The notes: generated by a model from the letters alone, not told the origin. A stretch of 34,455 bases of DNA from Thermoproteus sp. CP80 (GCF_002077075.2 NZ_LCWM02000007.1:1-34455); one strand, 5' to 3'. Numbered from the stretch's first letter, positions 1 to 7,401 are shown. A program made the numbers and translations.

Positions 1-15
1 AAATAAAAACGGATC

Positions 16-1176
16 GTGATCCCGATAAGCGTGATGGTCGCCGGCGCCGGCACGACGTCCTTCAAGATCAAGGGTAGGTACGGCGTGGGGAGGCCCAGCG
101 ACTTCGCGGCGCCGTTGAGGCCGGCGGTCACGTGGAATATCACCAGGAGGTGCAACCTCAGATGCGTCCACTGCTACGTGGACGCGGGCCCCGGGGACCC
201 GGCCGAGCTGACCGCCGAGGAGGCCATGGACGTGGTCGACCAGATGGCCGAGGTGGGAGTCCCCATGGTCATATTCTCGGGCGGGGAGCCGTTGCTTAGA
301 CAGGACCTCTTCGACGTGGCGGCCTACGCCGGGGGCAAGGGGATCAAGCTGGTCCTGTCGACCAACGGCACGTTGATAACCAGAGAGGTCGCGAGGAGGC
401 TCAGGGACCTCGGCTTCTACTACGTGGGGATAAGCCTGGACTCCGCCGAGGAGAGCTACCACGACGCGTTCAGGGGGGTCAAGGGCGCCTTCGCGGCTAC
501 GCTGGCCGGCGTCAAGAACGCGGTGGAGGCGGGGCTCGACGTAGGCCTCCGCTTCACGGTGACGGCCAAGAACATAGAGGAGGCGCCCAGGTATATAGAC
601 TTCGCCGTATCCCTCGGCGTCAGGAGGATCACCTTCTACCACCTCTCGGCGGCCGGCAGGGCCCAGAGGATGGAGAGGAGCTGGTACTACACGCCGGAGC
701 AATACGCCGCCTTTATCAACTCCTTGATGGAGTACGCCAGGAGGTACGCGGGCAAGATAGAGATAGAGACCACCTTGGCGCCGTACGACGGGATATATAT
801 AGCGGAGGCTCTGGGAGGGGGCTCCGAGGAGTATTTGAAATTTGTCGAGGCGGCTGGAGGCTGCGGCAGGAAGATGGTGTCCATATACCCCAACGGCGAC
901 GTCTATCCCTGCCAATTCCTCGATTTCTACAGGCTGGGCAACGTGAGGGAGAGGCGGCTCCGCGAGATCCTCCGCCCGGAGGCCGTGGAGCCCTTCGTGA
1001 ACACCGAGCGGTACCTGAGAGGCCCTAAATGCGGCGCCTGTAGATTCAAGCAGTACTGCAAGGGAGGCGACAGGGCGAGGGCCTACTACCTCACGGGCGA
1101 TATGTGGGGCGACGACCCGCTCTGCCCCATCCCCCACCTCCTGCGGCCCCCGGCCGGCGGAGTCAGCTCTATATAG
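16..1176 (+). CDS. Radical SAM/SPASM domain protein
   Basis: Radical SAM enzyme of 386 residues. The CX3CX2C cluster motif that binds the SAM-cleaving [4Fe-4S] centre is CNLRCVHC near residue 46, followed by FSGGEPL (the GGE SAM-binding motif, about residue 88) and STNGT. The C-terminal part carries several cysteines (CGRKM, YPCQF, KCGACRFKQYC, DPLCP) in the SPASM pattern that binds auxiliary Fe-S clusters. This architecture is shared by the haem-pathway proteins AhbC/AhbD/NirJ and by peptide-modifying enzymes; the exact substrate cannot be read from sequence. The start is uncertain: GTG at 16, GTG at 31 and ATG at 34 are all in frame, and the A-rich stretch at 1-10 would fit a TATA box for the later two. 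An MFS transporter follows after 14 bases but has its own TATA box. Radical SAM/SPASM assignment is firm, function is open. Confidence 0.85.
   Translation: MIPISVMVAGAGTTSFKIKGRYGVGRPSDFAAPLRPAVTWNITRRCNLRCVHCYVDAGPGDPAELTAEEAMDVVDQMAEVGVPMVIFSGGEPLLRQDLFDVAAYAGGKGIKLVLSTNGTLITREVARRLRDLGFYYVGISLDSAEESYHDAFRGVKGAFAATLAGVKNAVEAGLDVGLRFTVTAKNIEEAPRYIDFAVSLGVRRITFYHLSAAGRAQRMERSWYYTPEQYAAFINSLMEYARRYAGKIEIETTLAPYDGIYIAEALGGGSEEYLKFVEAAGGCGRKMVSIYPNGDVYPCQFLDFYRLGNVRERRLREILRPEAVEPFVNTERYLRGPKCGACRFKQYCKGGDRARAYYLTGDMWGDDPLCPIPHLLRPPAGGVSSI
1168..1176 (+). promoter_or_regulatory. TATA box of the MFS gene
   Basis: TCTATATAG overlaps the stop of the radical SAM gene; its centre is about 19 bases before the ATG at 1191, so the transcript is probably leaderless or nearly so. 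Confidence 0.5.
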
Positions 1177-1190
1177 ACGCGCGCGGCGCC

Positions 1191-2363
1191 ATGGCTGGGG
1201 AGAGGGCCCTCGCCATAGCCTCGGCCTATATCGGCTGGGTCATGGACGGCTACGACGCGCTTCTCGTCACGCCGATATTGCCCCTACTCGGATCCCTCTT
1301 CTTCCCGGGGCAGTACAGCAACCTCGGCGGCCTCTCCACTCTAGTCGCCACCCTGGTCATGCGGCCTCTCGGCTCCGTCGTGATGGGCTACGTCGGCGAT
1401 CGGGCTGGCAGGAGGGTCGGGCTCATGGCCACGACGCTCGGCTACTCCCTATCGGCCTTGGCCATAGCGCTCATGCCGCCGTACGTCTCCATAGGCGCGG
1501 CGGCCCCGGCGGCCGTCCTGGCGCTCCGCGCAATCCAGGGCGTGTTCCTCGGCGGCGAGTGGGGCCCCGGCACCTCGATGATAATGGAGTGGAGCAGATG
1601 GAGAGGCGAGATATCGTCCGCGTTCGCCCAGACCGGCTACCCCCTGGGCGCCCTGGCCGCAAGCCTCGTCTACTCCGCCATGTCGGCCTCTATGGGGCCC
1701 GCGTTCTCCGACTTCGGCTGGAGGATATACATGGCGACCGGCGCGCTGGCGGCCGCCCTAGCCTTCGCGCTCAGGCGGAGATCCGTGGAGTCCCCCCTAT
1801 GGAGAAAGCCAAGACGCAACCCCCTGGCCGCCGTCTTTCTCGAGAGCTCAGCCGATCTGGTCAAGGCGGTGGCGATGACGACCGGCCTATTCCTGGTGTA
1901 TTACTCGACCTACCTGATATACTCCCAATACCTCAAGTACATGGGCCTCGCCGAGCTCACGCCTCTGGTCATGACCGCATCCACTGCCGCGGCCGTCGTC
2001 TCGGTGTTCCTCGGAGGCGTCTTGTCCCTAGCCGTGGGCCACAGGGCCGTGTTCGTGGGGAGCCTTGCGGCCGCCCTAGCCTTCGCGCCGTATGCCCTCA
2101 TGCTGAACCCCTCCGCCGCCTCGCTGGTAGTCCTGGCCTTCCTCGAGAACTTCGCGATGGGGCTCGTGCCCTACTTGCTGGCGAGGAGGTTCGGCGTGGA
2201 GCAGAGGGCGACGGGCCTCGGCGTGGCCTACAACTGGGGGCTTCTGATAGGCGGCTGGGCGCCTCTTCTAGTCGGCTTGTTCGGCTCGATGCCTGTGGGC
2301 ATGGTGGCCGTCATGGCGGCGGGCGTCGCCGTCGCCGCCGCGGGGGCTATTAGCCTACGTTAA
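1191..2363 (+). CDS. MFS transporter (metabolite/sugar type)
   Basis: Integral membrane transporter of 390 residues with about 12 hydrophobic segments. The loop after the second segment contains GYVGDRAGRRVG, the major facilitator motif A, and the region GGEWGPGTSMIMEW resembles the metabolite:H+ symporter branch. Substrate cannot be predicted. I chose ATG 1191 over an in-frame ATG at 1104 because the latter lies inside the preceding gene and the extra residues are Pro/Arg-rich and not membrane-like, while a TATA box precedes 1191. The 3' end overlaps the 3' end of the convergent, truncated M20 peptidase by 14 bases, so this end may border a rearrangement, although the transporter itself looks complete. 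Confidence 0.85.
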   Translation: MAGERALAIASAYIGWVMDGYDALLVTPILPLLGSLFFPGQYSNLGGLSTLVATLVMRPLGSVVMGYVGDRAGRRVGLMATTLGYSLSALAIALMPPYVSIGAAAPAAVLALRAIQGVFLGGEWGPGTSMIMEWSRWRGEISSAFAQTGYPLGALAASLVYSAMSASMGPAFSDFGWRIYMATGALAAALAFALRRRSVESPLWRKPRRNPLAAVFLESSADLVKAVAMTTGLFLVYYSTYLIYSQYLKYMGLAELTPLVMTASTAAAVVSVFLGGVLSLAVGHRAVFVGSLAAALAFAPYALMLNPSAASLVVLAFLENFAMGLVPYLLARRFGVEQRATGLGVAYNWGLLIGGWAPLLVGLFGSMPVGMVAVMAAGVAVAAAGAISLR

Positions 2364-2799
2364 TTCCATACGAGGCTCTTCGTGGCTTCTCCTCCGGCGT
2401 CGGCCGGGGGGGCCCTCCCCTCAGCAGCTCCTCGGTGCCGGCGCTGTCGTCCTCCTCGGCCGTCACCAACGTCAGCACCAAGGTGCCGGAGGGCCTCGCG
2501 GACGAGAACGCCCCAACGTACGCCGCGAGGGGGCCCTTGTCGTCCACCGCGCCCCTCCCCCTCACCACGTCCCCCTCGTCCCTGACCTCCAGAGGCCCCA
2601 CGACGGTGTCCATATGGGCGTGGAGCCACGTGACGGGCGCCCCCCTGCCCTTTACGGCCACCACGTTGCCCGCCCCGTCCGTCCAAGCCTCGTCGGCCGC
2701 CTCCCTAACTACGCCGAGGAGAAATCCGGCCAGCTCCGCCTCGCCGTGGGACGGGCTATATATGGACAGCATGCGCAGCAACAAGCCCTTCAGATCCAT
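2350..2799 (-). pseudogene. Truncated M20 metallopeptidase, LysK-like
   Basis: 149 residues matching the N-terminal part of M20 deacetylase/carboxypeptidases of the LysK/ArgE type, which release lysine or ornithine from the LysW carrier. Visible metal-site motifs are HAHMDTV (about residue 80), GRGAVDDKGP (about 103) and TAEED (about 133), the latter supplying the catalytic Glu pair. Full family members are about 340-380 residues; here similarity stops just after EELLRG and the reading frame ends in a low-complexity tail of about 20 residues that overlaps the convergent MFS gene. The dimerisation domain and the remaining zinc ligands are missing, so I expect no peptidase activity. The promoter is intact (TATA at 2818-2826, leaderless ATG 2799). 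LysK identity is favoured by the lysXYZW genes just beyond, but another M20 member is possible. Confidence 0.7.
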
Positions 2800-2817
2800 G
2801 GAGGCCGCCGAACACCG

Positions 2818-2826
2818 GTTTATAAG
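2818..2826 (-). promoter_or_regulatory. TATA box of the truncated M20 gene
   Basis: Minus-strand CTTATAAAC is centred about 23 bases before the ATG at 2799, the spacing seen throughout this window. Confidence 0.55.
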
Positions 2827-2830
2827 GTTG

Positions 2831-2866
2831 GCAGAAAACCTCGCCCTTTAGGGCGGGGAGGAGATC
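2831..2866 (+). mobile_element. IS200/IS605-like right-end hairpin (solo remnant)
   Basis: CCTCGCCC (2839-2846), loop TTTA and GGGCGGGG (2851-2858) form an 8-bp stem with one G-U pair, followed by AGGAG. This resembles the palindromic right end, and omega-RNA 3' end, of archaeal IS200/IS605 elements recalled from the family. No tnpA or tnpB is next to it, so it would be a solo end or remnant. A transcription terminator or small structured RNA is the alternative. The 2867-3007 stretch contains nothing else I can recognise. Confidence 0.4.
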
Positions 2867-3007
2867 GGAACCTCTTCCACGCGCCGCGTCGAGTTGGACG
2901 GGGCCGTTGGAAGGCGACGGGAGGGCCGCCGGCAACCAGCGCCGCGTAGCTCTCTACGTAAGTTTTATATGCGGGATATGTTCCCTCGGCGCTTCGCAAG
3001 TTTTTTA

Positions 3008-3017
3008 TCTTTAAAGG
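3008..3017 (+). promoter_or_regulatory. TATA box of the small gene at 3030
   Basis: TCTTTAAAGG lies 18-21 bases (centre) before the tandem ATGs at 3030 and 3033, fitting a leaderless mRNA. Confidence 0.45.
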
Positions 3018-3029
3018 TCAAGCGCGCAC

Positions 3030-3293
3030 ATGATGGCGGTTGCGAAAACCCACATAGGCGAGGTAAAGATGTCACGGGGAAAGCTACTGGAGTTCTACAG
3101 CTCCCTCGAGAATAGCTATAGGACCGTGTTGGACGTGAGGCTCGCCAGAACCTACGGCAAGAGGTTCGAGGAGATAGTCCTGGAGGCGCCCGACAACATC
3201 TACGAGGCGCTGTCGAGGGCACTGGGGAGGCACAACGCCGATGTGTTCATGATAATGTACGCCAGGTGGCTGCAGAGAAAGGCTGTTAGCTGA
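3030..3293 (+). CDS. Small conserved-looking protein of unknown function
   Basis: 87 residues, soluble and mostly helical in appearance, with no recognisable family motif. The segments SRGKLLEFYSSLENSYRTVLDVRLARTYGKRFEEIV and EALSRALGRHNADVFMIMYARWLQ look like a small helical bundle. Two tandem ATGs (3030, 3033) compete as start; a TATA box stands at the right distance for either, and a third Met at 3069 is less likely. A T-rich run (3302-3306) just after the stop could terminate it. It sits between the broken lysK-like gene and lysX, but nothing in it connects it to lysine synthesis. The codon use matches the neighbours, which supports a real gene. Confidence 0.65.
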   Translation: MMAVAKTHIGEVKMSRGKLLEFYSSLENSYRTVLDVRLARTYGKRFEEIVLEAPDNIYEALSRALGRHNADVFMIMYARWLQRKAVS

Positions 3294-3301
3294 AAGCAGG
3301 C

Positions 3302-3306
3302 TTTTT
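3302..3306 (+). terminator. Poly-T terminator after the small gene
   Basis: A run of five T shortly after the stop codon at 3293, of the kind that ends archaeal transcripts. Confidence 0.35.
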
Positions 3307-3324
3307 CCGAAACGGCCCGTTAAG

Positions 3325-3334
3325 TTTATATATA
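3325..3334 (+). promoter_or_regulatory. TATA box of the lysX-lysY-lysZ operon
   Basis: TTTATATATA is centred about 24 bases before the ATG at 3353, so the transcript should begin at or next to that ATG, which is not in the lysX frame. Confidence 0.7.
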
Positions 3335-3352
3335 GTGCTCAGCCCGGCCTAT

Positions 3353-3421
3353 ATGGAATTTTCGGGGAAAACGGGGCCAGCGGGGCGAGAGTCCTCGTAC
3401 TGTCGGAGAGGCCCGAGCTAG
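3353..3421 (+). promoter_or_regulatory. Putative Lys/Pro/Arg-sensing -1 frameshift leader of lysX
   Basis: Reading from the leaderless ATG, the ATG frame runs 22 codons to TAG at 3419-3421. It contains three modules of the form NNG-GGG-codon: TCG GGG AAA (Lys, 3362-3370), ACG GGG CCA (Pro, 3371-3379) and GCG GGG CGA (Arg, 3380-3388). A -1 slip of the GGG-bound tRNA onto the overlapping GGG at any module moves the ribosome into the lysX frame, which has no stop through this region. Lys and Arg are the products of the LysW pathway, and Pro is made from ornithine in many archaea. The mechanism is inferred; the codon arrangement is seen directly. Confidence 0.6.
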
Positions 3422-4038
3422 GCGAGAGACTTCTGGCCAAGTTCCTATCGGCCCGCGGCGTATATGTCGACCTGGTCGATATATCCCAGGGGCATGTGGA
3501 GGGCGGCGACTCCACGGTCTTGGTCAGGACCCGGAACCAGTACCTAGGCGCCGTCTACGCGTCGCTGTTCCGTAGGTCGATCAACCCCTCCCACGCGATA
3601 TACAACGCCTTGAATAGGCTGTACTGGCTGCCTAAATACGGTCCCCACTTCTTCGTCTTCTCGGACGAGGAGGCGGTGGAGAAGGTCGACTTCAAGCCGC
3701 CGTGGCTCCTCGCGACGGTCTGGCGGCTGGGCCTAGACGTTCTGGTGACCAGCGTCGAGGGGGCCAAGAGCGTCGTGGAGCACCGCAACTACATGAGGAA
3801 CCCCCTGGCCAAGGCCAGCGTGGCCATGCCCAAGCCCAGAGGGGTGAGGAAGGTGTTCGCCGTGTCGGGCATGGACGGAATCGCGGGCGAGGTGTTGAGG
3901 GCGCTCGGCCTCAAATACGCCGAGGTGGCGCTGGGGCTTTACGACGATGGGGAGCGCGTGGTGGACGTAGACCCCATACCCGAGCTCGACGAGGCCAGGG
4001 CCAGGCTCTTGGCCGACGCGGCGCTCGAGGAGGCATGA
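3353..4038 (+). CDS. lysX: LysX/ArgX-like LysW ligase, expressed via predicted -1 frameshift
   Basis: Predicted ATP-grasp-type ligase that attaches alpha-aminoadipate or glutamate to the carrier LysW. The product is about 228 residues if the ribosome shifts -1 in the leader (join at 3367). The enzyme frame starts with RVLVLSERPELGERLL, like the N-terminus of LysX, and later has NALNRLYWLPKYG and KPPWLLATVW, which align loosely with the LysX nucleotide-binding region. It is clearly shorter than usual LysX (about 280 residues), and central ATP-grasp motifs are hard to recognise, so assignment rests partly on position. The first in-frame canonical start is GTG 3496, which would remove the conserved N-terminal strand; no ATG, GTG or TTG exists in frame between the TATA box and 3496. 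Its stop overlaps the lysY start (ATGA), implying coupled translation. Confidence 0.6.
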
Positions 4039-5090
4039 GGGCCTGCATAATAGGGGCCTCCGGCTTCACGGGAGGAGAGCTGCTGCGCATCTTGTTGCAA
4101 CACGGCGGGGTCGAGGTGGCGTGCGCCACGTCGAGGAAGTTCAAGGGCGAGTACGTCTACCGGGTGCACCCAAACCTGAGGGGCTTCACCAACCTGAAGT
4201 TCGTGGAGCCCAGCCTCGACGCGGCGCTCAAGGCGGACGTGGTGTTCCTTGCGCTTCCCCACGGCGAGTCCGTCAAGTGGGTCCCCCAGCTCTACGAACA
4301 CGGCCTTATGACCGTAGACCTGGCGGCCGACTTCAGGCTCAAGGACCCCAACGCCTACGTGGAGTGGTACAGATGGCCCCAGCCCCATCCCTACCCGGAC
4401 CTCCTCAAGAGGGCCGTCTACGGCCTCCCGGAGCTGCATAGGGACGAGCTGCCCGGCGCCAAGCTCATAGCGTCGCCTGGATGCACGGCCACGGCCTCCA
4501 TCATGGCCCTGGCGCCTCTGGCCAAATACGGCCTGCTGGGCCCCCTCCCGCCGGTCGTAGACGTGAAGATGGGGTCGTCGGGCGCCGGCGCCGAGGGGTC
4601 CGTCCTCGATATGCACAGCCACCGCACCTACGTCATAAGGCCCTACGAGCCCGTGCACCACAGACACGCGGCCGAGGTGGAGCAGGAGCTCTCGAGGCTC
4701 GCGGGGAGGGAGGTGAAGGTGGCGTATACCCCCCACGCAGTCGATGTGGTCAGGGGCATACTCTCCACCGCCCACGTGTTCGCCGAGCGCGAGGTGGACG
4801 AGCCGACGTTGTGGAAGGCGTATAGGGCCATGTACGGAGACTCCAAGTTCGTGAGGATAATGAAGGATAGGCTGGGCCTTGCGCGCTATCCAAATATAAA
4901 ATATGTATTGGGGACGAACATCGTCGACGTGGGCTTCGAGGTGGATTCCAGGCTGAGGAGGATAGTGGCGTTCTCGGCCATCGACAACCTGGTGCGCGGA
5001 GCCGCCGGGCAGGCGGTGCAGGCCTTCAACGTGGCGGCGGGCTTCCCCGAGGACCAAGGGCTTAGGTACATACCGCCGCACCCCATATGA
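4035..5090 (+). CDS. lysY: LysW-aminoadipate/glutamate semialdehyde dehydrogenase (ArgC/LysY)
   Basis: 351-residue NADPH-dependent reductase of the ArgC family. It reduces the phosphorylated LysW-bound aminoadipyl or glutamyl group to the semialdehyde in the cytoplasm. The N-terminal nucleotide-binding motif is [14 protein letters not shown], and the catalytic cysteine lies in ASPGCTATA (about residue 151). The conserved KMGSSGAG and the [10 protein letters not shown] region of the substrate domain are present; length is normal for the family. ATG 4035 overlaps the lysX stop by ATGA, and its own stop overlaps the lysZ start the same way, so lysX-lysY-lysZ form a tightly coupled operon. As LysX is probably bifunctional here, the enzyme probably serves both lysine and arginine synthesis (inference). 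Confidence 0.93.
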   Translation: MRACIIGASGFTGGELLRILLQHGGVEVACATSRKFKGEYVYRVHPNLRGFTNLKFVEPSLDAALKADVVFLALPHGESVKWVPQLYEHGLMTVDLAADFRLKDPNAYVEWYRWPQPHPYPDLLKRAVYGLPELHRDELPGAKLIASPGCTATASIMALAPLAKYGLLGPLPPVVDVKMGSSGAGAEGSVLDMHSHRTYVIRPYEPVHHRHAAEVEQELSRLAGREVKVAYTPHAVDVVRGILSTAHVFAEREVDEPTLWKAYRAMYGDSKFVRIMKDRLGLARYPNIKYVLGTNIVDVGFEVDSRLRRIVAFSAIDNLVRGAAGQAVQAFNVAAGFPEDQGLRYIPPHPI

Positions 5091-5866
5091 TAGTGGTGAA
5101 GATAGGCGGCTCGGTGATCTGCAAGGACCCGTCGAAGGCTGTGGCCGATCTGGCCAACTACGCCGGGGAGGCCGTGGCCATACACGGCGGGGGTTGCGCC
5201 GTCAACGACCTCATGAAGGCGTTGGGGCTGCAGCCGAAGTTCTTGACGCATCCCGGCGGCGTGGTCAGCAGATACACCGACTACGAGACCCTAAGGGCGT
5301 TCGTCATGGCCATGAGCTGGATAAACAAGACCGTAGTGGCCTCTCTAGCCGCCAGGGGGATCCCCGCCGTGGGCCTCACAGGCGCCGACGGGGCCGTGGT
5401 CAAGGCCAAGAGGAAGGAGAAGGTCGTGGTCGTGGACGAGAGGGGTAGGCAGAGGGTGGTCGACGGGGGGTACAGCGGCAAGATCGTCGATGTGGACGCC
5501 AAGGCCCTACTGCCTCCGCCCCTCAAGGTGTTGGCCCCGATAGCGCTGTCCGAAAGGGGGGAGCTCCTCAACGTGGACGGAGACCAGATAGCCTTCGAGG
5601 TCGCCTCGAGGCTCGGCGCCAAGCTGGTCATCCTCAGCGACGTGGACGGCTTGATCGTAGGCGGGAGGGTCGTGGAGAGGTTGGATCCCGACGAGGCGGA
5701 GAGGCTGGCCAAGTCAGAGGAGGTCAGGGGAGGCATGAAGCGCAAGTTGCTCGCGGCCGCCGAGGCGGCGAGGATGGGCGTCGAGACCATAATATACAAC
5801 GGCCTAGCCGATTCGCCCATAGGGAGGGCGCTGGCGGGGGCCGGCACCCATATCACCCCATCTTAA
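5087..5866 (+). CDS. lysZ: LysW-aminoadipate/glutamate kinase (ArgB/LysZ)
   Basis: 259-residue amino-acid kinase that phosphorylates the LysW-bound aminoadipate or glutamate. The N-terminus [10 protein letters not shown] carries the phosphate-binding Lys and Gly pair, AIHGGG is the second glycine loop, and [28 protein letters not shown] is the typical ATP-site region of the ArgB family. Length fits LysZ. Start ATG 5087 overlaps the lysY stop (TGA 5088-5090), so translation is coupled. The gene ends 40 bases before lysW, which has its own TATA box. The substrate (Lys or Arg branch, or both) cannot be separated by sequence alone. Confidence 0.93.
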   Translation: MIVVKIGGSVICKDPSKAVADLANYAGEAVAIHGGGCAVNDLMKALGLQPKFLTHPGGVVSRYTDYETLRAFVMAMSWINKTVVASLAARGIPAVGLTGADGAVVKAKRKEKVVVVDERGRQRVVDGGYSGKIVDVDAKALLPPPLKVLAPIALSERGELLNVDGDQIAFEVASRLGAKLVILSDVDGLIVGGRVVERLDPDEAERLAKSEEVRGGMKRKLLAAAEAARMGVETIIYNGLADSPIGRALAGAGTHITPS

Positions 5867-5878
5867 TCGAGGGAAAAG

Positions 5879-5887
5879 TTTAAATAT
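5879..5887 (+). promoter_or_regulatory. TATA box of lysW
   Basis: TTTAAATAT is centred about 24 bases before the ATG at 5907, giving a leaderless mRNA. No GGG-codon module follows, and the ATG is in the correct frame. Confidence 0.65.
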
Positions 5888-5906
5888 TAGATAAAATTCT
5901 TTCTTT

Positions 5907-6092
5907 ATGGCAAAGGTAAAACTAACAGCTGTATGTAAAGTATGTGGGAGCGAGATAGAGCTGCCCGAGGACGTAATGGACGGCGAAATCACGTCCTGCC
6001 CGACCTGCGGCACCAGGTATATAGTGCGCCTCAAGGAGGGCAAGGCCGAGCTCGAGGAGTTTAAGGGCGACGTAGAGGACTACGGACAGTAA
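5907..6092 (+). CDS. lysW: LysW amino-group carrier protein, C-terminal Gln variant
   Basis: 61-residue acidic zinc-ribbon carrier that holds lysine/arginine intermediates during synthesis. The CKVCGSEIEL and SCPTCGTRYIV pairs supply four zinc-ligand cysteines, and the acidic C-terminal tail is typical. In the family the chain ends EDWGE and the gamma-carboxylate of the final Glu is the attachment point. Here the last codons are GAC TAC GGA CAG TAA, so the protein ends DYGQ: Trp is replaced by Tyr and the terminal Glu by Gln. A Gln side chain cannot be activated as an acyl phosphate, so either it is deamidated, the alpha-carboxylate is used, or the codon is a mutation or error. A T run (6100-6105) follows the stop. 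Confidence 0.88.
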   Translation: MAKVKLTAVCKVCGSEIELPEDVMDGEITSCPTCGTRYIVRLKEGKAELEEFKGDVEDYGQ

Positions 6093-6099
6093 CGCCACG

Positions 6100-6105
6100 T
6101 TTTTT
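6100..6105 (+). terminator. Poly-T terminator after lysW
   Basis: Six consecutive T lie 8 bases after the lysW stop and before the argG promoter, consistent with archaeal termination. Confidence 0.45.
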
Positions 6106-6154
6106 CCGGCCCAACGGCCCCTGCCGGCTTAGGTCCGGCGGACGGCGCGATAAG

Positions 6155-6163
6155 TTTATAAAG
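6155..6163 (+). promoter_or_regulatory. TATA box of argG
   Basis: TTTATAAAG is centred about 23 bases before the out-of-frame ATG at 6182, placing transcription start at that ATG. Confidence 0.7.
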
Positions 6164-6181
6164 GCCTCGGAGGGGGGTGGC

Positions 6182-6205
6182 ATGCCTTCGGGGCGAAGAA
6201 GATAG
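6182..6205 (+). promoter_or_regulatory. Putative arginine-sensing -1 frameshift leader of argG
   Basis: From ATG 6182 the ATG frame reads only seven codons, M-P-S-G-R-R-R, then TAG (6203-6205). TCG GGG (6188-6193) is directly followed by three Arg codons, CGA AGA AGA. A -1 slip on G-GGG makes the next codon GCG (6193-6195) and enters the argG frame. The product of the pathway is arginine, so the stalled codon would report arginyl-tRNA supply. The arrangement is seen; the mechanism is inferred. Confidence 0.65.
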
Positions 6206-7401
6206 GCAGAATAGCGCTCGCGTATTCGGGCGGGCTCGACACGACCGTCGCTATAAAATGGCTTTCCGAGAAGTTCGGGGCTGAGGTCGTCACGGTCACC
6301 GTGGACGTGGGGCAGGAGGAGGACTTCTCCGAGGTGGAGGAGAGGGCCTATAGGGCCGGCGCCGTCAAGCACTACACGATCGACGCCAAGAGGGAATTCG
6401 CCGAGGAGTACGTCGGCCGGGCCGTCCTCATGAACGCGATGTATGAGGGGAAGTACCCCCTCGGGACCGCGCTGGCCAGGCCTCTCATCGTCGCGAAGAC
6501 CGTCGAGGTGGCGAGGCGCGAGGGCGCCGACGCCATAGCCCACGGGAGCACGAGCAAGGGGAACGACCAGGTCCGCTTCGACGTGACGGCCAAGGCGCTG
6601 GCGCCCGACCTGGAGGTGCTCGCGCCGGCCAGGGTCTGGGGCATGGGCAGGGAACAGGAGGTGGAATACGCGAAGGCTCGTAACATACCCGTGCCGGAGG
6701 CCCACAAGAAGTACAGCATAGACGAAAACCTCTGGAGCCGCTCCATAGAGGGAGGGCCCGTGGACGACCAGAGGCTCGAGCCGCCCGAGGATGCCTTCAA
6801 GTGGACCGTCCAGCCCGAAAGGGCGCCTGACCAGCCCACGTACGTCGAGATAGAGTTCGAGGACGGTCTGCCGAGGGCCATCAACGGCGAGCGTATGGAC
6901 ATGCTCTCGTTGGTGAGGGCGTTGAACCAGATGGGCGGCGCCGCGGGGGTCGGGAGGATAGACCACATAGAGAGCAGGCTGGTGGGCTTCAAGAGCAGGG
7001 AGGTATACGAGGCGCCTGCGGCGGTTATACTCTTCGAGGCCCATAGGGATCTCGAGAAGCTGGTGCTCACGCCGAGGGAGCTCAGGCTGAAACACCAGGT
7101 GCTCGATCCCTATTGGGCCGACTTGGTCTACCAAGGCCTGTGGGTGGAGCCGCTTAGGCTTGCGCTCGAGGCGGCCGCCGGCGAGATGGAGAAGTGGGTC
7201 GACGGCTGGGTTAAGGCGAAGCTGTACAGAGGATCCGTGCAGATCGTCGCGAGGGACTCTAGATACGGCACGTACAGCGCGGAGCTGGCGGACTACTCAA
7301 GGGGGTGGTACCCCACCGACGAGGAGGCGAGGGGCTTCATAGAGATGTGGGCGCTGCATAGCTTGACTGCGTTAAGTAAGAGGGCAGGAGGCAAAAAATA
7401 G
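6182..7401 (+). CDS. argG: Argininosuccinate synthase, expressed via predicted -1 frameshift
   Basis: ATP-dependent ligation of citrulline and aspartate to argininosuccinate. With the -1 shift (12 bases from 6182, then reading from 6193) the protein has about 406 residues, normal for ArgG. The pyrophosphatase-loop motif LAYSGGLDTT lies at 6223-6252, before the first canonical in-frame start (GTG 6301), so a start at 6301 would delete the ATP-binding loop. Between the in-frame TAA at 6151 and 6301 there is no ATG, GTG or TTG in the enzyme frame. Further family features are HGSTSKGNDQVRFD, PEAHKKYSIDENLWSRSIEGG and the C-terminal GSVQIVARDSRYGTYS. No argH is adjacent. Identification is firm; the initiation route is inference. 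Confidence 0.9.

Noticed and set aside
3939-5081. Long minus-strand open frame opposite lysY
   Set aside because: Composition is typical of a GC-rich antisense shadow and lysY on the plus strand has clear catalytic motifs.
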